Source: Sandaracinaceae bacterium (GTDB taxonomy: Bacteria; Myxococcota_A; Polyangia; Polyangiales; Houyiibacteriaceae). Taken from it: DNA of 64,000 bases. Made by a program: the position numbers and the translations under genes. The notes under the pieces are model-generated. The model was given only the letters and a program-made list of their open reading frames with translations, was not told the DNA's origin and searched no databases. Where the stretch lies: assembly GCA_020633055.1 (NCBI GenBank), contig JACKEJ010000012.1, positions 310,001-374,000 of the forward strand, given 5' to 3'. Below, in pieces: positions 58,159 to 64,000 of this stretch; within the stretch, counting starts at the first letter, position 1, and every line of letters starts with the position of its first letter.

Positions 58159-59052
58159 TCAGGCCGCCATGACCCGTTCGAGCCCCTCGAGCCGCTTGAG
58201 CCGGAAGCGCTCGGCCGGGGAGAACGCGTGGGATCGCTCCCGCATCGCCTCCATGTACGCCCGCAGGGCCTTTAGGTTCTTGTAGCGAATCTTACGAACC
58301 AGAGCATGCAGCTGCTCGATGTCCTCCGAGCTCAGCAGCACCGAGGCCGCGAGATGCGCCTCTAGGACCCAGTCCAGCCACTCGGTGGTCTCCAGCCCTT
58401 CGCACAGCTGGAGCGCGAAGCGGGTGGCGGTGGAGAGCGCGCCCACGTCCGTGTTCGCGTGTTCGCCCGACCCCTGGCGCAGCTTGGCGAGCAACGCGTC
58501 CATGTGGGGGCGCAGCATCTGCTGCGCGTCGGTGAACTTGTGGAGCTGCAGCGACTTCTGCGCGAGGTTCGTGATGAGCACGAACGCCGAAACGGAGCGC
58601 CCCTCGGTGGTGAGCGTGGCGTTCGGGTCGATCTGGAGCTCGACGGTGGCGTGCGACATGCTGAGCGCCGTCCCGCACTTGGGGCACATGCGCGCCTTGG
58701 CGTCTGCGAAGTGCCCGCACACCGAGCAACGCACCATGTCCGTGGTGGGCCGCGCAACGCCTGCGTTGGGCTTGAACTCCACGAAGGTCATCTGCTGACC
58801 GCCGATGGTGATGCGGTCCATGTGCGTCAGCGCGTGATCCCCGGTGATGAGGTTGCCGTTGACGGACACGCCGTTGCGGCTGCCCAGGTCGCGCACGAAC
58901 ACGCTGTCCGCGCTCACCATCAGGCAGGCGTGGCGGCGCGAGACGAGCGAATCGTCCAGCGCCAAGTGACAGTCGGCGCTGCGGCCGATCACGAACTCCC
59001 CGATGGGCATCTCGAGGTCCGTGGATTGGTAGCGGAGTCGATATCGGCGCAC
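58159..59052 (-). CDS. FHA-domain/zinc-ribbon protein 2
   Basis: The 297-residue protein is a paralogue of the preceding FHA protein. With start at the GTG at 59052, its FHA motifs (GRSADCH 23-29, SRRHA 39-43, GSRNG 57-61) and ribbon cysteines (C109, C112, C123, C126) have exactly the same residue numbers as in FHA protein 1, which supports both start choices. A longer frame to 59151 would run through the upstream terminator and is rejected. The C-terminal half is helical (TATRFALQLCEGLETTEWLDW). It is followed by FHA protein 1 after 75 nt and is probably co-transcribed. Confidence 0.85.
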   Translation of the reverse strand: MRRYRLRYQSTDLEMPIGEFVIGRSADCHLALDDSLVSRRHACLMVSADSVFVRDLGSRNGVSVNGNLITGDHALTHMDRITIGGQQMTFVEFKPNAGVARPTTDMVRCSVCGHFADAKARMCPKCGTALSMSHATVELQIDPNATLTTEGRSVSAFVLITNLAQKSLQLHKFTDAQQMLRPHMDALLAKLRQGSGEHANTDVGALSTATRFALQLCEGLETTEWLDWVLEAHLAASVLLSSEDIEQLHALVRKIRYKNLKALRAYMEAMRERSHAFSPAERFRLKRLEGLERVMAA

Positions 59053-59110
59053 GAGGCCGAACGATACCACGCTCGGCCACCGCCGAAACGGGAAGCGACC
59101 TACCAAACAC

Positions 59111-59136
59111 AAAACGGGTCGCTTGCGCGACCCGTT
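59111..59136 (-). terminator. Rho-independent terminator upstream of the FHA pair
   Basis: On the minus strand, AACGGGTCGC and GCGACCCGTT (59113-59122 and 59127-59136) form a 10-bp stem with a 4-nt loop, followed by TTTTGTG. It ends the transcript of the 402-residue membrane protein at 59178-60386 and separates it from the FHA pair. Confidence 0.85.
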
Positions 59137-59177
59137 CAGCAGGGTGGTCACACCGAGGTGTGAGCGGTGAGGCGCGG

Positions 59178-60386
59178 TCAGCCCTCGTGAGCCACGATCT
59201 GCCCGAGGGCCTGCTCCAGCTGTCCCTGGACCTCGATCGTCTGGTTCACCAGCGCCCGCAGCTCGGCGAGGCTGCGCCGGTAGTCGTCGAACTCCGCACC
59301 CTGCGCGCCGAGCACGTCACGCGACGTGGTCGGGTTGGTGATGATGACGTAGTTCTCGGGCGTCGTGGTGAGCGGCTGGCCCGTGTAGATGGTCTTGTCC
59401 GTGGGCGGCGTGCGACGCGAGGGGCGCACTGGGACGGTGGTCATCGGGGTGGTCGGGGGCGTGGTCGGCCAGTCGAGGAAGTGCATGTTGCACACCAGCT
59501 GCCCACCGACGACACCCGGAACGCAGCCCGTGGTGGGGCGCGCCAGCGAGTCCGTGGCCACACCGGAGAGCGCGGCGGCGGCCTCGTCCAACGAAGCGCG
59601 GTTGCGGGCGTTGAGCGTGTGGTTCGCCACCTGCTCGATGGTGGTGAACAGCTGCTCCAGCAGCATGTGGTACTGGATGATGGGCTGCGCGGCGGCCGAG
59701 AACTGGTTGAACTGCGTCTGCGCGAAGGTGGCCACGTTGTACGTGGGACGCTCGATGGCGCGCAGGCCCTGGATGGCCTCGTAGTCCACCGCCGCACCAC
59801 CGGTGCGCTGCGGGTTGGACGCGTTGACGGCGCGGTCGACCAGCTGCTGAGCCTGCACCACCGCGGACTGCGCCTCTTGTGCTGCTTCGAGGATGGTCCG
59901 CGCGTCACGGATGGCAGCCTCGCGCTGCTCGGAGCTGTTGCGCGCGCCAGCCACGGTGACGCCGATGATCGCGCCCACGATGGCGAACACGACGCCAAAG
60001 GCGACCATCTTGCCGGCCTGCTTGCGCCCGACCTCGGCGTCCGCGACCGGCTCGCCATCGAGCACGATGCGTACCTGCTGAGGGCCCGCCGCGGCTTCGC
60101 CCGCCGCGAACGGGTCGGCCTTCTTCTTCTTGCGGCGCTCCTCCTCCTCGGCGGCAGCTGCCTGCTGGGCCTGGACCATCGGGGGCGCTTCGATCTTGGG
60201 CTTGGCTTGGCCGAGCACCGGACCGGGCAGACCGCCCACCGTGGACGGTGGCGGCACGACGCCGCCGAGGTTCGGCGGCGGTGCGATGTCGCCGCCACCC
60301 GCGTTCACGGTGCTGGGGGCGATGGTCCGGCCCAGGCGGGCCTTCAAGTCCTTGACTTTACGGGGCTTTTGAGGCTCGTCTGCCAT
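59178..60386 (-). CDS. Single-pass membrane protein with Ala-rich N-terminus and helical exterior
   Basis: This is a 402-residue protein. A cytoplasmic N-terminal part (about 1-124) has KVKDLKARLGRTIAP near the start, Pro/Ala-rich stretches and an EEEERRKKKK charge cluster. One transmembrane helix lies at about 125-148 (KMVAFGVVFAIVGAIIGVTV). The exterior holds long helices (EAAQEAQSAVVQAQQLVD, ASLDEAAAALSGVATDSLAR), a Thr/Pro-rich segment and a final helix. I recognise the general myxobacterial style but no named family. Two cysteines (GCVPGVVGGQLVC) may form a disulfide. A terminator follows. Confidence 0.7.
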   Translation of the reverse strand: MADEPQKPRKVKDLKARLGRTIAPSTVNAGGGDIAPPPNLGGVVPPPSTVGGLPGPVLGQAKPKIEAPPMVQAQQAAAAEEEERRKKKKADPFAAGEAAAGPQQVRIVLDGEPVADAEVGRKQAGKMVAFGVVFAIVGAIIGVTVAGARNSSEQREAAIRDARTILEAAQEAQSAVVQAQQLVDRAVNASNPQRTGGAAVDYEAIQGLRAIERPTYNVATFAQTQFNQFSAAAQPIIQYHMLLEQLFTTIEQVANHTLNARNRASLDEAAAALSGVATDSLARPTTGCVPGVVGGQLVCNMHFLDWPTTPPTTPMTTVPVRPSRRTPPTDKTIYTGQPLTTTPENYVIITNPTTSRDVLGAQGAEFDDYRRSLAELRALVNQTIEVQGQLEQALGQIVAHEG

Positions 60387-60467
60387 AGCTGCTCTGGTGC
60401 AAAGGGAGGGCGCGAAAGTAGCTTCGACGCCCCTTCGCTGTCAAGCCTCGCCTGTCCCCGAGTGCCC

Positions 60468-61127
60468 TTATTCGTTCTGTGGCAGCGGCCGGAACCAACG
60501 CAGGATCAGCCAGGAATCCAGCAACCCGATGAGGACGGCCAGGACCGCCACTGCGAGGGCCCAGGCGTAGCTGGACGGAGGCTCGTCGGCGAGGAGCACC
60601 AGGGAGTCCGCCGACACGGGCTGATCCATGCGGGTCTCGAGGTAGTGCCGCACGCTGGTGAAGCGCCCGCCCAGCTGACCGAACGTCACCAAGCGCCCTG
60701 TGAACTCACGCCGGGTGGCCAGGCGCTCCTGGTCCGCGTCCTCGTACGCAACCTGCACATACACGTTGCGCTGCCCCGCGAGCGGGTAGAGCGTGTAGTG
60801 GTCGCTGCCCAGGACGCGCCTGTAGCGCACCGCGGTCGACAGCATGGGGCTGCCCTCCACCTGCACGTAGGTGTTGGGCACCAGCTGTGCCGGGTCGAGT
60901 GCGGTGGCGCTCCCCAGCAGCGTGACCTCGTTCTGCCCGAAGAAATAGGCCAGATCCGCGCGCAGGCTGAGCGCCAGGGACACCGCCGCGGCGACGACCA
61001 CTGCCATCATGCTGAGGGTGGCCATGCGAAGACCCCGAGGAGGCGCGGGGAGCGCCAACAGCTCGGGGTCGGTTTCGTCCAGACCAATCGCCCCGCCACC
61101 GAGGTCCGGTCCGGGGAAGTGAGTCAT
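60468..61127 (-). CDS. Two-helix membrane protein
   Basis: The 219-residue protein uses the ATG at 61127; a GTG at 61145 is possible. One hydrophobic helix lies at about 36-58 and another near the C-terminus (about 190-212), with ~130 residues between them that should face outward (VQVEGSPMLSTAVRYRRVLGSDHYTLYPL). I do not recognise the family. It lies 81 bp before the next minus-strand gene and may share its transcript. Confidence 0.65.
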   Translation of the reverse strand: MTHFPGPDLGGGAIGLDETDPELLALPAPPRGLRMATLSMMAVVVAAAVSLALSLRADLAYFFGQNEVTLLGSATALDPAQLVPNTYVQVEGSPMLSTAVRYRRVLGSDHYTLYPLAGQRNVYVQVAYEDADQERLATRREFTGRLVTFGQLGGRFTSVRHYLETRMDQPVSADSLVLLADEPPSSYAWALAVAVLAVLIGLLDSWLILRWFRPLPQNE

Positions 61128-61238
61128 GTCAGGGGCGTGCGTCACAGAAGCTATGACAGCGTAGCGCCGAAAAAGTTCGTTGGGAACCTCGACGGCGCGG
61201 CGGCATCCAGCGTGGCCACCCCCGACACGAGCGCCAGA

Positions 61239-61571
61239 TCAGCTGGCGCGCTTCTGCGCCGAGCGCAGGCGGTCCATCAGGCGCGGCGTGGGGAAGCGCT
61301 CGAGGCTGGTGACGAAGTTGCTGTCCTCGCCACGCCCCTCGGCGGCCGCCACGGCCTTGATCAGACCCGCGCGCGAGCCGTGGTCCTTCTTGACCTGCTC
61401 CAGCAGGTCGTGGAGGTGGATGAGCTTGCGGTTGGACACGTGGTCCAGGCCCTTCTCGGCGTTGACGCGATCCACGAAGAGATCGTCCGTGGCGAGCTTC
61501 TTGAGGGCGTCGACGAGCTTCTGCTTGTCTCCGAAGCGCTCCTTGACGATGGCGAGCGGCGACTTGGTCAT
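61239..61571 (-). CDS. Small conserved protein, 110 aa
   Basis: This soluble, charged protein has the motifs KERFGDKQKLVDALKKLAT, NRKLIHLHDLLEQVKKDHGS and IKAVAAAEGRGED. No domain is recognised. The pattern appears conserved-hypothetical. It is divergent from dnaE, with 246 bp of unannotated spacer in which I see no clear promoter. Confidence 0.7.
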   Translation of the reverse strand: MTKSPLAIVKERFGDKQKLVDALKKLATDDLFVDRVNAEKGLDHVSNRKLIHLHDLLEQVKKDHGSRAGLIKAVAAAEGRGEDSNFVTSLERFPTPRLMDRLRSAQKRAS

Positions 61572-61817
61572 GATGATTCCGGGTCTCTGTTGGCGCCGGG
61601 GGCGGACCAGGGCGAGCGCGTCGCGTGGTTCGTCTACGGCTGAGTGAAGTGGCTCGTCGAGGCGCGCGGGGACCAGTCAGCGAAGGGTCACGAGGCGCTC
61701 GCGGGGCGCGGCATGTAGCACGGGCGGGGCAGGGCATGCAAATGGGGCACGCCCAGGGGCGCCCACGGGGACGCGTCCGCATGGATCCTGCCGCGCCGAG
61801 CGCGTATGGTCGAGCCC

Positions 61818-64000
61818 ATGTCTGGCGACTTCGTCCATCTGCACGTTCACTCGGAGTTTTCCATGCTGGACGGGGCGGTTCGCCTGAACAAGCTGCTGGA
61901 GCAGACCGCCGAAATGGGCATGGGCGCGATCGCCCTGACCGACCACGGGAACATGTTCGGCACGGTCCAGATGCACAAGCTGTGTCAGGGATCGAAGGTG
62001 AAGCCGATCGTCGGGTGCGAGGTGAACATCACCCCTGGCCACCGCGACGACCCGAACGACCCCCGCCTGCACCACCTGGTGCTGCTCGCCGAGAACCAGC
62101 TGGGCTATCAGAACCTGGTGCGCCTGGTCAGCCTCGGGTGGGTCGAGGGGCTCACCGCGCTCGGGCAGCCGCGCATCGACTTCGAGCTGCTGGCCAAGTA
62201 CAGCGCCGGCTTGGTGGGGCTCTCGGGCTGCATGGGGGGCTATCTCGCCCAGTCGGTGCTCATGCAGGGGCCCGCCGCGGGCCGCGAGGCCATGGCCCAG
62301 CTGCGCGACTGCTTCGCGCCCGGGCGCTTCTACGTTGAGCTGCAGGACCACGGCTTCCCCGAGAACCGCCCGCTCAACAACGTGCTGGGCGACCTGGCGC
62401 GCGACCTGGGGCTCCCCTTGGTGGCCACGAACGACTGCCACTATCACGAGCGCGACGAGGCCGCGGGGCAGCTGGTGCTGCAGTGCATCGGCGCCGGGCG
62501 CAGCCTGCGCGAGATGGAGGCCATGCACCACAACAGCTCGGAGATGTACGTGAAGTCTCCGGCGCAGATGGTGGAGCTGTTCCGTGACGTGCCCGACGCG
62601 GCCCGCAACACGCTGGTCATCGCCGAGATGTGCGCGGGGCAGGTCAGCCCGCTCAGCGACCCGAAGCTGCCGCGTTTCCCGGTGCCCGAGGGCGAGACCG
62701 AGGAGTCGCTGCTGGAGTACCACGCCAAGCGGGGCCTCGAGGCGCGCCTGGCCGACCTCGACCGCCGCAACATCGCGTACGACCGGCCGGTGTACGAGGA
62801 GCGCCTCGAGGTCGAGACCAAGATCATCAACCAGATGGGGTTCCCGGGGTACTTCCTGATCGTCCAGGACTTCATCAACTGGGCGAAGGACAACGATGTG
62901 CCCGTGGGTCCGGGCCGTGGCTCGGGGGCAGGCTCGCTCGTGGCGTACAGCCTGCGCATCACGGACCTCGACCCCCTCCCGTACGGCCTGCTCTTCGAGC
63001 GCTTCCTGAACCCCGAGCGCGTGTCGATGCCGGACTTCGACATCGACTTCTGCATGGACAAGCGCGAGCGGGTCATCGACTACGTGCGCGAGCGCTACGG
63101 CCACCAGTCGGTCGGTCAGATCGCCACGTTCCACCAGCTCAAGAGCAAGAGCGTGGTCAAGGACGTGGGGCGCGTGAAGGGCCTGTCGCCGGGCGACTCG
63201 GCGCGCATCGCCGCGCTCATCCCCGACCCCATCGCCGGCAAGAGCACGCCCATCCCGAAGGCGCTCCAGGAAGAGGAGGGGCTCAAGACCCTCTACGCCA
63301 CGGACCCCGCCGCACGCGACGTGCTGGACATCGCGCAGGGGCTCGAGAACCTCACGCGCCACGCCGGCATGCACGCCGCCGGCGTGGTCATGTCCGAGGG
63401 GCCCATCTGGGACCACGTGCCCGTCTTCTGCCCCGACGACGGCGTGTACGTCACGCAGTACCACAAGGACGACGTCGAGGCGGCGGGCCTGGTCAAGTTC
63501 GACTTCCTCGGGCTGCGCACGCTCACCGTGTTGGACAAGGCCGTGCGGCTGATCGACCGACGGCCCGACCGAGAGGGCGCGTTCGATCTGAGCGCCATCC
63601 CCCTCGACGACTTGGCCACGTACGCGCTGCTGTGCTCGGGCGAGACCACCAACGTGTTCCAGCTCGAGTCCACGGGCATGCAGGAGCTCTTCAAGAAGCT
63701 CAAACCCGACTGCTTCGAGGACATCGTCGCGGCGGTGGCCCTCTACCGTCCCGGTCCCATGGGCGCGGGCATGCACAACGACTTCGTCGAGCGCAAGCAC
63801 GGGCGCCAGCGCGTGGAGTACCCGCACCCCAGCGTCGAGCCCATCCTGCGCGACACCCGCGGCGTCATCGTCTACCAGGAGCAGGTCATGCAGATCGCCC
63901 AGGTGATGGGCGGCTACTCGCTCGGCGGCGCGGACCTCTTGCGCCGCGCGATGGGCAAGAAGAAAGAATCGGAGATGGCCAAGCACAAGGCCACCTTCGT
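61818..64000 (+). CDS. dnaE: DNA polymerase III alpha subunit DnaE (5' part; runs off the window)
   Basis: The frame is open from the ATG at 61818 to the right edge, 727 codons of an expected ~1,160-1,200. The N-terminal PHP domain has HLHVHSEFSMLDG and LTDHGNMFG. The polymerase core has GPGRGSGAGSLVAYSL and PDFDIDF (residues 405-411), the motif with the catalytic aspartates, then LVKFDFLGLRTLTVLDK with the third acidic site. The last residues match the palm/finger segment (GGYSLGGADLLRRAMGKKK). It is the replicative polymerase. No promoter is clear. It is missing from any list that requires a stop codon. Confidence 0.98.
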   Translation, partial: MSGDFVHLHVHSEFSMLDGAVRLNKLLEQTAEMGMGAIALTDHGNMFGTVQMHKLCQGSKVKPIVGCEVNITPGHRDDPNDPRLHHLVLLAENQLGYQNLVRLVSLGWVEGLTALGQPRIDFELLAKYSAGLVGLSGCMGGYLAQSVLMQGPAAGREAMAQLRDCFAPGRFYVELQDHGFPENRPLNNVLGDLARDLGLPLVATNDCHYHERDEAAGQLVLQCIGAGRSLREMEAMHHNSSEMYVKSPAQMVELFRDVPDAARNTLVIAEMCAGQVSPLSDPKLPRFPVPEGETEESLLEYHAKRGLEARLADLDRRNIAYDRPVYEERLEVETKIINQMGFPGYFLIVQDFINWAKDNDVPVGPGRGSGAGSLVAYSLRITDLDPLPYGLLFERFLNPERVSMPDFDIDFCMDKRERVIDYVRERYGHQSVGQIATFHQLKSKSVVKDVGRVKGLSPGDSARIAALIPDPIAGKSTPIPKALQEEEGLKTLYATDPAARDVLDIAQGLENLTRHAGMHAAGVVMSEGPIWDHVPVFCPDDGVYVTQYHKDDVEAAGLVKFDFLGLRTLTVLDKAVRLIDRRPDREGAFDLSAIPLDDLATYALLCSGETTNVFQLESTGMQELFKKLKPDCFEDIVAAVALYRPGPMGAGMHNDFVERKHGRQRVEYPHPSVEPILRDTRGVIVYQEQVMQIAQVMGGYSLGGADLLRRAMGKKKESEMAKHKATF

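Noticed and set aside
59053..59151. N-terminal extension of FHA protein 2
   Set aside because: It would cross the terminator hairpin of the upstream gene, and the shorter form aligns residue by residue with its paralogue.
61572..61817. Promoter or small gene in the spacer before dnaE
   Set aside because: I saw no convincing -35/-10 pair, ribosome site or conserved frame.

Overview
The window is high-GC, densely coding chromosomal DNA from a bacterium that looks like a member of the Myxococcota (Polyangia-like; family not resolvable by eye). The clues are a Ser/Thr kinase with a zinc ribbon and extracellular domains, FHA plus zinc-ribbon proteins, OmpA proteins with Asp-rich thrombospondin-3-type repeats, many lipoproteins, Pro/Ala-rich TPR membrane proteins, a bacterial ceramidase-like enzyme and frequent GTG starts. 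I found no tRNA, rRNA, CRISPR array, prophage or recognisable transposase. The only gap longer than 300 bases (9895-10217) holds a cluster of hairpins bounded by an inverted repeat.

Layout. 1-2.3 kb: the tail of a large membrane protein, a hypothetical gene and a DUF4397-like lipoprotein. 2.4-9.9 kb: a close run of five genes, namely a zinc-ribbon membrane protein, a zinc-ribbon Ser/Thr kinase, a PQQ-type propeller protein, and the queuosine genes queA and tgt. 9.9-16.6 kb: the hairpin cluster, a thioesterase-like gene, purH, purD, a membrane-anchored helical-toroid protein that overlaps purD, and a small conserved gene. 16.6-21 kb: rluD and a DUF72 gene, then an OmpA/TSP3 protein facing a lipoprotein gene across a 30-bp tandem repeat. 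21.2-32.8 kb: a 1,098-residue TPR protein, a four-gene operon (acyl-CoA dehydrogenase, lipoprotein, acyl-CoA dehydrogenase, GH5-like hydrolase), and a DapA-family enzyme overlapping a PHP-type metallohydrolase. 32.9-37.2 kb: metF and pyrD (divergent), a secreted 16-residue-repeat protein and a GMC oxidoreductase. 37.3-44.2 kb: a TetR-controlled tripartite RND efflux operon whose four genes all overlap by 4 nt. 44.2-50.4 kb: a Cys-rich lipoprotein, a HEAT-repeat lipoprotein, an MMPL/RND exporter, a small membrane protein and a fatty-acid desaturase. 50.6-57.1 kb: a glycine-rich RRM protein, a second OmpA/TSP3 protein, an M50 protease, a neutral-ceramidase homologue and a YceI-like lipoprotein. 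57.2-64 kb: two paralogous FHA/zinc-ribbon proteins, two membrane proteins, a small conserved protein and the first 727 codons of dnaE.

How it fits together. Housekeeping functions (purine, pyrimidine and folate metabolism, tRNA and rRNA modification, DNA polymerase III) are interleaved with envelope and signalling genes. Four signalling proteins (zinc-ribbon protein, kinase, two FHA proteins) share the same C-x2-C-x10-C-x2-C ribbon, which suggests a common phospho-signalling toolkit. Tandem repeats with unit lengths of 6, 11, 20, 30 and 48 bp recur, and three of these arrays sit on or immediately after stop codons.
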